Below are positions 45,250 to 59,200 of a stretch of DNA of 64,000 bases, one piece after another. The notes beneath the pieces are model-generated. The model ran no database searches and had not been told where the DNA came from. It saw only the letters and a list, made by a program, of their open reading frames with translations. Every line of letters begins with the position of its first letter. Within the stretch, counting starts at the first letter, position 1. The DNA comes from Schistosoma mansoni (lineage: Eukaryota > Platyhelminthes > Trematoda > Strigeidida > Schistosomatidae), in the NCBI RefSeq assembly GCF_000237925.1, contig NC_031500.1, positions 11,681,753 to 11,745,752 on the forward strand, read 5' to 3'. A program made the translations under genes and the position numbers.

Positions 45250-48200
45250 TCGCACATAAATAATTAATTGGTATTCATCATTGTTTTGGTTCAAAGTCGA
45301 GTAGTTGTTCCTTAATATGAATCGGGACTAGTTCGGCGAATTTCTTGAATTGGTGAGAGACGACAGTTGTTACCGTGTGATGAACGTTGGATATTACTGA
45401 GTGTTAGATGGAATATCTCTGTCTTGAGTGTAGCAAGTACTCATCATTTTTAGTAAGACTTTCTGCAATATTGTCAGCTCTTTACCTACCAGAATACGAA
45501 GATATGGCTCTCGATTCGTGTTGTAAGTGAATAACTTTAGACAAGTCTTAACGATAATAGAAGTATTAGTGTCGTATGAAATGATACAAACGACTAATGT
45601 TGGTGTACGTAACCTAAATAGTCGATCAGTCTTTGGGATCTCTTAGTTTTTTGAATTAATTTTTGCTCTCATACTTCATTCATTCAGTCTAGTAGAAGTA
45701 ATATGTTGGTACGGTTTTCCATGTCGACTCATTACCTGTGACTCCTCAGGCATCGGTGCTAGTTGGGAGGAGATAATTAAATAGCATTGAGTTTACGTGG
45801 TTTCGTGACAGCCTATGTGATTTGTAGTGTTTGTTTGTTTTTACTCAAATCCGAAAGACGACCACGGGATGTAGATGTATTTGGTCGCAAATACCATATA
45901 ATTACAATTTCTTACCAAGGTCACTGCATGAACCATGTCGAAACTAGATGCATACTACTCGTTTCAATCGGGTGACTAATCTATGATTACGGAGATTAAG
46001 AAATGTGAATTATTGGGACTATGTCCTGACAGCGAGTCTTAACTGAAAATCAAGGATAGGGTTATGTGTTACCTTGCTTAGTTTATGTGATCATTCCGAA
46101 ACTTTCGTGCTCACAATCAATCCCTGGTCGTAAAACGATGGAATACACGGTTGAGTAGTCGCATTGTTAAAAGGGTTTGTTAAACGAGGTTGATATTGAG
46201 CACTATTGTCGAGCTTCCCAAGGTTTCGTAGATCTTATGCTGGACGAGATTTTAAAAGTGTTGGATGGTGTTTGTCTAGAAAGTCAGATTTATTTCATTG
46301 GTATGAACTTACAGAGACGGCATATGTCGAGGGCCTCGTTTGTGTTTTTTAATTAGGAGTAGCAAGCACTGACTAAGGAATAAGACTTCGTCGTATGAGG
46401 AATTAAATATTTTTGGTATCAGTCAATTATCTACGGAGCGTTATGTAGTCATATATTCTCATGTCTGGAAAGTGGTCTAGAATGAAAGGTTTGATGAGAA
46501 GTTCGCAAGCAACTAGCAAAACTCGAATAGTTGTTGGATCAAATGTTGAGTGTTCATTGGGAACAAATAATACTTGTAGACTAGGTAACGGTTACTAAGA
46601 ATGAAACTTTCGGTAGGACTAAACCATACTGCCGACCTTTGAACGAATCTTAAATGACCTTGAGCAATATGAGCCAATCAGAGGACAGTTAGTATACAGT
46701 AAAAATTTATTATACAAAACCAAAGAATTGAAGTGGAAACACTTCTTTTACATGAGTCAAAAACTTCTGAAGGTCAGATATAGGTTCAGAAGTTCTAAAA
46801 TCATGGTGCATACGGCACAGGAGCACATCCATATGGCTTCATAGTAGTCGACCTCTGAAACCATGATAAGGTCTCAAAAATTCTTTTAGCCTCAACCATA
46901 TAGCTTCAATAATGTTAGTATATTGGTATGGTTTACGATTTAGGGTTAGAGTTAAGGTTTCGGGTTAAGGGTGAGACTATAATTTATGAATGACCTTTGA
47001 GCGACGCTAGAGTGACTCTGAGAGTGTCAAATAATAATTAAGACCAAATGAGGGTTATAAACCTGTGTGAAGAATTCAAATTATGATTTACAGTTCATGG
47101 ATAAGGCTAGGAATTATACTTGGGGTTTTCATCACGAACTGACATCAGCTATAATGCCAAAACTCTATTTATCCAAAAGGATAATTGAATTTCACGCCAA
47201 AATCTTATGATCACTTCTCTTGTAGACGCTGAATTATCACGTCTTCCCTAAAATCCGCTGTAAACCGATTGTACGTAAGCATCAGGTACCGAACTTAGCG
47301 CCGTGACCTTGAAAACCCGCAAAAGCTTCTGATTGGTTCGGCAGTATAGTTTAATCCTACCAAACTTTCAATATCTTTTTACCCACCGAGGGATACTTCT
47401 CGAGGTTCGTTTAGTTGTCTAAAACGAAGCAGGACAACACCACGTGTCGATTCCTACATATTATCAACTAAGACGAGATTATGGGTGTATAGTTCTAGTA
47501 ATACTTGTCTAGTCTTGCTTGTATCAGCAGTTCCGCTAACTTTTTCATCATGAGAAGTACCGAAAATATATTCCCTTTGTTGACATATGACACTACAGTA
47601 CTCAGCTATAGTAAAAAACATGTAGATTTATACTTCCTAATCATGTTCGGCTACGTAATACTTATATAGAATAACCACAACCTGGTTATGGAGAATAAAC
47701 AGTTTGGCGAATATGTCAGCTCCTTTTCCGCTATAATAGTTTGACTCAAAATACAGTTGGACGATTGAGTGATGCAAGGATACACATACGTTTATATTAA
47801 AAGTTGTGTTAATAAGTATGAAAATGGATTTTATGTCTTCACAGCAATTAGGAATCTGATGATTTATGATTATGGATATTAGATACGATTGGCTTCCCTT
47901 CCGGTTTGAATTTTTTTATTGGTTTGGTTACTTTCTGACACAACATCCTTGTCAGATATTTTAGAGCATTCGGCCACTGAAATTTATAAGAAACTCGTTT
48001 TCTTCTCAAATGTACTAAGAAATTGAAGATATAGCCAAATATATAGGGGTGGTTTTCAGAAGTCCTTGCTTCATAGGTGTTCATGTGGAGTGTCTGTCAA
48101 TCTACTCATATTGTCTCAGACATTTCATATCTCTATTGCACCTATTAATAATAAACTCGTTTTTGATAGTCTATTATTTTATTAGCTCGCAATCTGACTC

Positions 48201-48375
48201 CATTTTGGGCGAACGGGTAAGCCATGGTAATAAATCTTCCGTATATGATACTTAGGCTAACCCCGTTTGAGAAGACCGGGGGTAATAAGAAGCCGTACAT
48301 AGATTAGGTTGGATAAGTTTATTCCATGCACGAAGGGCGAGAAAGTGGAACGAGGCGGGGAAACTTCTTTCGATA
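45250..48375. other. Intergenic downstream of eL42
   Basis: No supported gene; only the telomere-like motif at 46.94 kb. The longest frames are under 80 codons with unremarkable composition. Confidence 0.5.
46937..46972 (+). repeat. Short degenerate telomere-like motif
   Basis: TTTAGGGTTAGAGTTAAGG is followed by TTTCGGGTTAAGGG: three to four imperfect TTAGGG-like units. Too short and degenerate to be a telomere; a chance or ancient interstitial repeat. Confidence 0.3.
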
Positions 48376-48377
48376 AA

Positions 48378-48920
48378 GTGTGACTATTGATTTATTTGTT
48401 TAAACACATAAATATTGGTACAAAAAGCACCAGATAAATATGCGCCTCACAAATCTCATTCGATTTGTGTGAGGGCTGTGATACTGCCCAAGTGCCCAGA
48501 CTGAAGCAGGTGGTTTTCTTAGAGGGCCACACCCCGAGCCTTTGACCTAAAGGTCTAGTCCACAAGGCAGTGGAGCATCGTGAGGAGATGCAGTCTCATG
48601 GTAGCCGGTGACCAACAATTGATTCATACGCCATTTGTTCCCTCAGGATACTGGAGTTCATGTGCACCATTGGTTTGGAATCAGGGTTTTCCAACTCCCC
48701 TAGGTGGACTTTCTGTGTCCACCAACCCGCTTAAAGCGCCGGATATTCTGTTTCGTCCTTTCAATTTCGTAAACAACACTCTGGTGTGAGAAGGCAGTGA
48801 GTAGGACTTCCCTGGCAGAGGCTATATATTCGCGTGGCCTTGTGAGAGCATTTTGAGAGGGAGAGCAGACTCCCCACTCTCGGCAGTACCAGGGCATTTG
48901 GGGGCTCACTATTGGTAGCT
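48378..48920 (-). mobile_element. Retroposon C, longest single unit
   Basis: Runs from the tail (TTTATTTGTTTAAACACATA) to CAGTACCAGGGCATTTGGGG. The 5' part of the sense strand (GGCCGAGAGTGGGGAG) looks like a polymerase III box A, but no box B is evident. ACTATTG on both sides may be a 7-bp target duplication. Confidence 0.7.
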
Positions 48921-50013
48921 AGACAAAAATAGGCTTAAGACATGTGGTGAACAGGGTAAGCAATACATACGCATGCGCTCAAATAAGGACGGTAAAAGCT
49001 GCAAGCGAGTAATTGACAAGGTCAGAACGTGACGGAGGAAAAAAAGGTTGGTCTGTCCGAAAGCTGGAATAGTCGATGTAGGTGTGACATGGGACTACAT
49101 ATTACAATTTCATGAATCTTACCTATTTTAGTGTTTGGTTACTATTGAAGTGAAGAGGAGTCAATAACTTGATTTTCTTATAATTTAATGTCACGGTTCG
49201 GTTTTAAATGGTTGTCTGTTTCATCCCAGTATGGAGCTCTTCAGCAATGTGAAGCTATGACTATCTGGGTTTCGGTTTTCGTTGATAAAGAAATCAATCA
49301 AGGATACAGTGTCTTATCATAGCCAAAGTTAATAAGTGCATATTTCCTTCGTAGAACTGATTCTGAATTTAATGGAATAATCATAGACCAACCCGATCCC
49401 ACAGTAACATCGTAATTATGATTAGATCAGCTCTGTAATTGGTTGCCAGAGAATAACCAGTGTAAATTGAGTACTTCTAACCAAGTATGTAATGTGATAT
49501 CATGATAAATTCAGAATACCTCTGCGTCACTGATTGGTTAGGTCCAAATATCAGGAAGAATAACTATCTTCAGTGAATGTAATTAATTCCTACCAATGAA
49601 TGTCAAGCCTGAAAATACAACCTTGTGGCCCCAAAATCATCACGATTAAAACAGTGTGGAACATGCATCTAGATTTTATGATTGCCCGAAAGAAATAATG
49701 AAACAAACCCGTTGTCATTGAAGAAAAATTAAGGTGACATAACGAGGAACATTTCTGTCTCAATGATACTACTTACCAAAATACGACTATGTACAACTTT
49801 GGTAAATGATATTTGTCAAAAAGAAAATCTTATTCACTGAATTATCCTTATATACTCATCAGATTCATTTCGTTAGAAGGAGAAAAAACTTCAAAATAAA
49901 TAATCATTTATTTCTATGTTATGTACATGAAACTATCATGAAGAAAGTTAGATGATCATAAAAATAACTCATTTTATCTAGTGATGAAGACTAAAGATGC
50001 CGAGAATTCATCC

Positions 50014-50268
50014 CTATACATTTTCTATTTTATCTGCTTTTTCATACATAGAAAGACGTTCTTGTGTTTCATGGAGTTTTTGTTCCAGTTCTCGATTACG
50101 CCATACCAAATAATCAATTAATTGATAATTTAAGAAGTTGCCTTTCAGTGGATAAGATACTTTTTTGTCTTCGTGTATTGTTGATTCTATTTTCAAATTC
50201 TTAGAAACAATATCCACAGATGAATTAGATGCATCTACAGTGATGCGATTTTCTCCGAGGTCTGGGAA
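50014..50268 (-). CDS. Kinase exon G: C-terminal coiled coil and stop
   Basis: From an ACTAG acceptor it reads FPDLGENRITVDAS, then a Lys/Glu-rich region with heptad-like spacing (LIDYLVWRNRELEQKLHETQ) and ends KADKIENV-stop. A C-terminal coiled coil occurs in vertebrate HRI at the same place. Confidence 0.78.
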   Translation of the reverse strand, partial: FPDLGENRITVDASNSSVDIVSKNLKIESTIHEDKKVSYPLKGNFLNYQLIDYLVWRNRELEQKLHETQERLSMYEKADKIENV

Positions 50269-53200
50269 CTAGTAAAGTAAACGAATGAAATTAAAAAAAA
50301 GAGAAGTAACATAATACAATAATGGATGTAAAATGTAGTTAAATTGAATCAGTCTTAGTTGTAAGACAATAAATCTTGTTATTAAGTCTTAATATTACAG
50401 AGAATCGACTGTGAATATTAGTAGTTTAGATTGTCAATAACTAGGTTGATAAAAAGAGCGATAACTTGATGTTTAAAGTGTTCGGTTTTCAACTAATGCA
50501 GTACAAACCCAGACTCAACTCTACCCGATTCAATTTGTACAATAGGGTCGCATCACATAGTTTAACAAAAACAGTGTAGCTTAAAGTTGGGTGCATAAAC
50601 CTTTACTGGGTGAGTTATGGTGATTACTTTGTGTATAGAACACATATGGTTGGGGTGGATGAAGAAAAAAAGATTTCAGCAAAAACATATCATAACGCTT
50701 CATTCTACTTGTTTAAAATCAATTTCACAATTTACACAAAAAACAAGCTAACTAGACTGTGGGGAAATGTGTTATACCGTCCGGAAAGTCAATCACTTAG
50801 GTGTGTTATGTTAGATAACCTAAAAGTGAGCTGAAGATATCTTAAGGTATATCAAACTAAGACATCTTGTCGAATCATGAAATCACTCGTCGTTGGAATC
50901 TGGCATGGTTGTAAATTTTAGATAACCTAGATGGAGGTCAATCACAGGAGCGCAGATACATTTTGCCAAACTTCCCCCATATTTTTGTATCCCTTTGACC
51001 AGTTTAGGTGTTCTGCTTTGACGTGATGATTTCTGCCTTTCTTTTCGGTTTTTATTTCTGTGTTGTTGTGAAATGAGGTGTCTTGAGTCGATACGCAAAC
51101 TGTATCAGATTCTAAAATGTTTCTATTTGTTTGTCTAATGATAGCTTAGTTCATCTGTCAGGCAACATAATCTCAATGAAGAGGGTTAAAAATGTCTAAA
51201 CTGAAGCTCAACAGTAAGCATAAAATTTTGATTGACACAGTCACCTTATGATTACGTGATTTAGTTTGTAGGTGGTATTTACCACAGATTGACGTCCAAT
51301 GGGAGAACTTGTAGAAACCAGGAACATTGGACAGCTGTTTCGTCCTAGTATAAAACCACTACAGGTCTTGCAGCGAACACTTAGACGTTAAACCACTGAA
51401 TTACACCTAGTGTTACAAATTTCCTACGTCAATCAGTCAAAGAGACAGTACAATGGTCTCTCTACACCCTTTTTGACAATTAATTCATTCTGACATGCCT
51501 AGACCTCATCGTCTAATAATTTTCAATATAACTTCAGGAACTCACCTATAAGTAAGTCACTAGTTAGGTCATAGGTGCACGTTACTGTGGGGTTTAAAAT
51601 TAGGACGAAACAGCTATCAAGTATTCACCAGTTCTTAATGAGACGACAAGTTACTTCAAACTGTGACGAATGCTGCCAACAGACAGTATAATTTTTTAAC
51701 AAAAACTTTTAAGATAAAATCCTCTGTTAAGTAATAAACATGAAAAAAAACACATCTAATGTTTATATATATATATGGTTTGTAATTTGTAAGTTTGATG
51801 TGAAATACGACAAGATAAGTATATCATTTTATAGACTCCTGAATGGATATTGAAACAAACTTGTGTGTGGACAATGAAGAAAATGAGAAACATACAAAAA
51901 AGAGCTTTATCGGAAAGATGTGTTGTTCTTAGTATGAGGGTTTGTGGATATTGTTGAATTTTATGGTTTACATTGCGCACTGACCTTAGTTAGGTACCCA
52001 CTGAAAGTTAAGAGGTACTATAGAGCTGTTTTGAGATTCCTCAGCAGCGCACACCCACAACCCCGCCAGGGATCAAACCTAAGGCCTTCAGGCCTAGCGG
52101 CGAGCGCCTGACCTTTAAACTATGGAGTCCAGACCCAATGATTTATATTTCTAACTCTTACTGTCTATACTTTGTGTCATTAAATACTACATACTAGTAT
52201 GCTGAATAATTAATAACGATTTTCAAATACACCACTAACCTCTGAGTTGACTGATAATATTTCTAAAATTTCCATTGCATTAGGACGATATTGAACATGA
52301 AGATTCAACATTCTAGCAACTAATTGACTCTGATATTGCAGATTTAAGGATAAAAAAGAAATGAATGAAAGGTGATATATATATATACTAGAAGAAACAG
52401 TAATTTGTAAGAATATTATCACTGTACGACAAGACAACAATAAGAGTACATTGTAATAGGTCGTATTGACACATTCAAGTACATTTGTTATTTTGATTAT
52501 TTAGTAATAATCAACGTAGACCCTGCGACAAATATGCATTGGTCCAATTTGTCATTACCATATCAGCACAACAATATGAATGGTAAAAGAGCTTCAACGA
52601 TGATGAGAAAGACTAAACAATGGGAATATGATTTGGCCAGACAGAATAAAACAGTATGTATCAAGGAATACTAGAATTTAAGAGTAAATACATCTATGCT
52701 ATTTTGACTGATTCTAAGTCCTACTTACTGCCTTCTCGTGGCGGGAGTGTTGTTTACGGAATTGAGGACGACAAGCGAATGTCCATCGCTTTAACCGGGA
52801 CCGTGGACACATTGAGCCTACCTGGGGGAGTTGGGAAACCCCAGGCCCCCAAATGCCCTGGTACGGCCGAGAGTGGGGAGTCTGCTCTCCCTCTCAAAAT
52901 GCTCTCACAAGGCCACGCGAATATATAGCCTCTGCCAGGGAAGTCCTACTCACTGCCTTCTCACACCAGGGTGTTGTTTACGAAAGTGAGAGGACGAAAA
53001 GCGAATGTCCGGCGCTTTAAACGGGTTGGTGGACACGGAAAGTTCACCTAGGGGAGTTGGAAAACACTGATTCCAAACCAATGGTGCACATGGGCTCCAG
53101 GATCCTGATGGAACGAATGGCGTATGAACCTATTGTTGGTCACCGGCTACCATGAGACTGTAGTATCAGTTTATTTGTTAAGCCCATATACTTTATCCTA

Positions 53201-56200
53201 GCTACTGGCCAAGCCAATTCGCCTGTCATGAGTCATATTTTGATCTTGTTAATCATTTGCTTATTAACCTTGGCTATACTTTTATATGAGCGTATATGTG
53301 TGTACACTTCGTATCTTATTCATCATATGTCTGTCACTCATTTTTGCCTGACTATAAATGTTGACTAACGCTTGCTTAAATCGAGTTGGCTTCCCAGCCA
53401 TCTCCATTGCGCGTGATTTTTGCTTCGTTCGCTTCATCACTCTGATTCTCTGGCCAAATCAATGACTGTAGAAAATATATGTATCCTAATTCCATTCTCG
53501 TATTTGACTTATTTAACTCCGTTGTTCACCAACGCGGAATAAAGTCATTTATTATATACGAGTATAGACAGAATCAGATTTAGGCCACTACAAAACTGCA
53601 TCTCCTCACGATGCTCCACTGCCTTTTGGTTTAAACCTTTAGGCCGAAGGCTCCGGGTGTGGCCCCCTAAGTAAACCACCTATTTCGGTTTGGGCATCCG
53701 GACAGTACCATAGCCCTCACACAATTGTGTGGCGCATATATATCTGGTGCCCCCTTGTACCAATATTTATGTGTTTAACTAATCTCACGAATTAACCTAA
53801 AACAACAATTAACTTATCATTCACTTAGTATTGTTTGTTTGAATCTTCCCATTGATGTTTTTGGAATGCAACTGGTCAGCCTCTAATTGCCATATGTGCA
53901 TACTGTGCGCATTGCCTCGATATAGTCTAAATTCACAAGCATGGTAAGCAAAGATGGTGATGGATATTGATGATACATAGCATTACACAAACATCAATGG
54001 TGCTTGGGACTCCTCGGCTGGATGTCCCTGAATTGCGCTAGCCAGTGACTATCATGACTTTATGGCCGAGTGGATAACGCGATGGCGTTTGAAGCGAAAG
54101 GTATTGGGTTCGACTATCAGAGTGAACATCAACTCTGAGATGCAGGTACATCCAGCTGGCGAGTCCCAAGTAGGACGAAACGCGTGTCCTGGATTTCACT
54201 GCTAGCCACTATCCATCTTTGCTTAACTTATCATTATTCACAAAAGAACTATAAGATTTCTATAATAGAATTTCTTTAAATTTCTATGAACCACAATAAA
54301 AATATTGTTTTTCTAGATAGTCTGTTCAAAGTCCTCTAGAACTCAAAATATATACTCAAACATAAGGTCACACAGTGAATGTGTTTGGTGATTGACATTT
54401 TGAAAATAGCTCTCTATAGAGGGTATATAGTGGTAATATGTAAATCTGTTACTGGGATAAGAACAACATATACGATTTCTGAATCCATCTCAAACAGTCG
54501 ATGATCAACGTTCACAGGTATGGCATATACGTTAGAGTAATGTAATCAAAAGTCTTTCTGTACAAATGGGAAGATACTATGACTGTTCTCACCACTTGAC
54601 ATAAGCCATTGAAAATTTTAAGCATGTAGATAGTGGTATGATTCTTGGGCATTAATGTGTTAAACAAGATCAATGTACGCGCACTTTTTATTTATTTATT
54701 TGAGCACAAAAATATTAGTACAAAGGGGCACCGAATACATATGTGCCACACAAGGCACTTGCTTTGTGTGTGCGCTGTAATACTACCCGGGTGCCAAGAC
54801 CGAAGTAGGTGGTTTTCTTAGAGAGCCATAACCGGAGCCTTCGACCTAAAGATCTGGTTTACAAGGCAGTGGAGCAACGTAAAGAGATATAGTTCCATGG
54901 TAACCGGTGAACAATAATTGTTTCATGCGCTATTTGTTCCTTCAGGATCCTAGAGCCCTTGTGCATTATTGGTTTGGAATCATGGTTTTCTAACTCCCCT
55001 AGGTGGGCCCTGCGTGCCCACCAACAGGGTTAAAGCGATGGACATTCGCTATTCGTCTTCCGTATTACGTAAACAACATCCTCGACACAAGAAGGCAGTG
55101 AATACATGTACGAAAGTCAGATTGGCTTCTGGTAATCTAGTCCATTTTGTTGGGTATATAATCCTTCTTTGCGATTACAAAACCTGGCATTTTCAAGTCA
55201 AGGATATCTTACAACTTTCTGCATTCTGCTAGTCACGTTCATATGCAACATCGCATATTTATCACAATCAAATGTGACGTCACAAATTTACAGATTACAT
55301 ATTATTGAACAATTTAGTTATTCAAGACCCGACCGTTGCTGCTACCTTGACGTGGTGGTCGGGCTTGCCTATCGTGATGATCCAATCGAGCTATACTGGC
55401 TGGAACAATCGTTCCTCGAGGTCCTACCATGCCAGGCAGGTCGGTTGAAGAGCGGTAAGACTAAAAGCAGCAATCCCGAGGTCCGAAGGCGAAGTCGTAC
55501 TGCTGACTGTACAGAGGTGTGACAGCAGTAAGGTGTTTCCTTCAGATAATCAGCATGACAGTGATGCTGCCTTCCCACAAGGAGGGGTTGGGTTAGAAAA
55601 GGTCGACCCTAAAAATGCACACCTCGCCTTATCCCACGGATTTCCGTCTCCGGCGGTAAGGCCCCAACAAGTACGGAGCTAACGCGAAAATTACCCACAA
55701 AAAGGTCGTGTGTGACCGACCTCAAGCAGTTGTCCCTTGGGCACTGCGGTCACACTCTCAGGTCATTAAGACCACTTCTAACCCAATTTCCTTTTCAGGT
55801 ACCTCTAGAAGAACCCTTCTACGGTGTGGGTAACCGGGAAGTGATAACTGCCCTCATACCTCTAACAGTACTCAAGACTGACTGAGTTATTCAAGAATTT
55901 TGTTAATGTCATAATTGAATGATTGAGTAAAGGTAATCAACAGTGTGAAATAAGGGTGGAGATTGAATAATTAGTAAACTGTTTATCTATCAGCCATCAA
56001 TTATTCGGTTTTATTCATTATCTTATAATAAAGAACTAACATTAAAAACAAACAAACAAATCGACAAGAAAAAAACATAAAACTCACTTCATAAGGCCAA
56101 GTTGACAGCATTGAACGAGGAAATATATCTAACAAATAATCCATAATTCCATGTTTAGTATGAATATTAATATTACACTGGTTGGTAACATCATTTGAGA

Positions 56201-59200
56201 TGTTCTGATTATTCATATTACGATAGTTAGTTAATGATGATGCATTGATAAATTGTTCTAAATAGGTTATTAATTCAGATCTTGTAAAGCATGGATGTAA
56301 CATTTCAAAGAATATGACACCTAAACTATAAATATCAACCTATTTTAATTAAATAAATAAGAATAATGAATAAAGAGTTGATACTGTTTATAACCTAATA
56401 AATAGGTTTAAATAACACTTGAAATATATCTGTTGACGGGAAATTTGTTGAGACGATCCTGAAAATTCCTTGCAATAGACATGACAAGCTCAGGAAACAT
56501 TAAGAAGCATTTTATCTAATCAGCGTTTGATTAGAAGTTTTGCTAGAAATATCGCGAAAATGAAAAGTCACATGTAGAGGTTCTGATTAACTGATTACTA
56601 CACTGTTACTATGTGTAGTAGTATTCCAGGATTTTCAGGAAAATCCAAGGACTTCTAAAATACTATAAAAAATCCTATATTTTCTGTACATAAATCAACC
56701 TTTGGAGTAAAGTGCTTCTCGTATATTTTGCACCTTTTCTCTCGTGTTGAAGTCGCTGTGTAGTTCTAGCTTGGGGGTTACAAAATTAGCTTAGGATCCG
56801 AATATAGCGTTTAATCAGCAAGACTTATCAAAATTACACATCACAAAAGTTCAGTATATCACAAACAGGATAATCCATACTTTTACTAATAATGGTAATG
56901 AATAATACATGTTAGTAGCTATCTGGACTTTCTATCCAAGTGAATGATGTGTGTTGACATTTATTTAATACAAATGGTACTAGGCTCCAATTTCACTGTG
57001 AGCATTAAAACACTGGATTATAGGTATATCTAGTTGACAAACCTCAAATAAGACAAAAATTGTTTTTCGAGTTTCACTAATAGTCATAATTCATTTATTT
57101 TATAAAATCAATATGTCACAGGTTTATGTAATCGAGTGTGGGGGGCAGTAGTTTTAGCAGTAAAAGCATTTGACTTTAGACCAATAATTTCCAAATATGA
57201 AACGTGCTTCACTGAGTAATAGAATAATTAGATCTTACATACAAACAATTTGTGTAGTTCAAAGTTGAGAACATGAACTTGTACTTATACAATCAGGTAC
57301 AGGCGTTTACCACTAAACAACAAATAATAATAAATATAATCATTATAAAATGTACTGAAGTTACTATTGAGTTTCAATAATATTTATTAATTTGAGTTCA
57401 TAGTATATCAGATTTAAAAATTATATAAATATGTATACCATTGAAATCATGAATCAATCCAAGTTAGAATATCATAGAAAATCTGGAGCTCTGGACGGCC
57501 GTATGGTATGAGACTCCTCAACAGTGAGCATCAACGACCCCACACGCAGGAATCGGATCCAGGACCTTTAGTCTCGAGAGAACACTGAACCTCTGAGTCG
57601 GCATCCAATGGTATACATATCTAGCTTTAACCAATACAGGACACTGCGCAACTATCTTCCACTGTCCTAGGTGAGTAACTGCCTCACACTCGACACATAT
57701 TTGAATGATTTATTTCCAAATTTTTAATGATGATCTAACTTAGATCGGTTAATGATTTGAATGAAATTCAACAATCCCCACAATATTTTTTTTACAAACC
57801 TTATAATTGTACAATGTTCGTTGATGTGATTTATTTTTACAATGATTTTGAACTTCTGGTGCAGTATAAATTGAACTGCCTAAATCAGCTGTTAAATAAA
57901 ACAATATCTTATGTGTTGTAGTTGTTGTTATTGGTTTATATTTTGACAATAATAAATGTTTTTCGTCAGAATTATCATTTGTTTGATATACATTACTATT
58001 ATTAGATGAATCCACTATAGTGAGTTCCTGATTAGATTTCATTTTATTTTGTCTTACATTTTGATTGGATTGTATGGAGTTCATTATTGATTCATCATAT
58101 TCTGATAAATTACTGAAATTGTGGGGGAAAAAAAGAAATCCATTAAGAAATCATGTATTTAGTTAATAATAAGAGAGATAACTTGGTAAAATAGCTATAA
58201 TAATACGAAGAAGAAAAGTTTCATAATGAATATACTTTTTGTTATATCCCAATCAGTAGAAAAATGGTATTTGTTTACTCTGAAGAAGTGACTTGAATCA
58301 ATACATTAAACTGTGATCATGTAGTGAGCACTTTTAATCCTAATTAACTGCAAGAAATAAATAAATAGAAAGTTTCGAAACTATGTTTCAAACTAATTGG
58401 TACTCGTCATCAGTAGGACGGTGTGTGAAATCTTGAGGGGAATGACTGATGTTCTCCGTACAATCTACGTTACCGCCACAGAGGTTATTACTGAACTAAC
58501 TAGACGAGGGATTTCTCTCACGCACACATACGTGTATCTCCTTAGGACCAAAGAAAGTATAATAAAATAATTATGCACAACTTTAGAGTCTAAAAGAATT
58601 AGTAATTTAAGAACTGATATAACTATATGACTCTGGGCCAATCGGAAATATCACTTGAAGGCCAAATGAAAAATGAGGAGTAATGATGGGTGTACTCTAT
58701 CGGTCACGATTTGGCTTAATTTTCTGAAGAAGCCGATATATATTACTAGTTGAATGGTTAGCTTAATTTTGTGAGTTTCACATAATTAGACTAATGAATT
58801 TGTGGATATATTTTGATTTAGATTAATCAATAAAAGCTTCCTAGTTGTCATGGTTTTTTTCGCTAAAATAGCAGGCTGGGCTTGCACATATGTATCTTTT
58901 ATATCAGTAGCAGACTTAAAACAAATCTGTTCTAAGTGTGAATAGATCCAGGAGTTTAGAAACACCAATTAATCGTGTTCAAGTCCATTTATTTTATTCT
59001 TTTTAAGATAAAAGTCGATCTTGGTCTAGTTAAGGTGTCTTGTATTCTTTTCTACAAACGTAATCACGTTTATGAGAATGTAACCACTTCGAAAACAAAG
59101 TAAAACTTTGTATGACACTGGATCTACATTCAGTAAAATATATTTAACAAATTGAATAAAAAATTTTTCTAAGAGATAAAAACACTTACTCTGAAGAATA

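Noticed and set aside
46937-46972. Telomeric repeat or chromosome end
   Set aside because: Only three to four imperfect units, with ordinary DNA on both sides.
48580-48789. A 69-codon frame whose translation is similar in the copies at 48.6 and 62.6 kb
   Set aside because: It lies antisense to the A-tailed orientation of retroposon C; similarity follows from the DNA repeat, and the reading is broken in the other copies.
54060-54125. tRNA gene
   Set aside because: Good A and B boxes, but it is followed by the hammerhead module and repeated elsewhere in the window; it is the Sm-alpha head.
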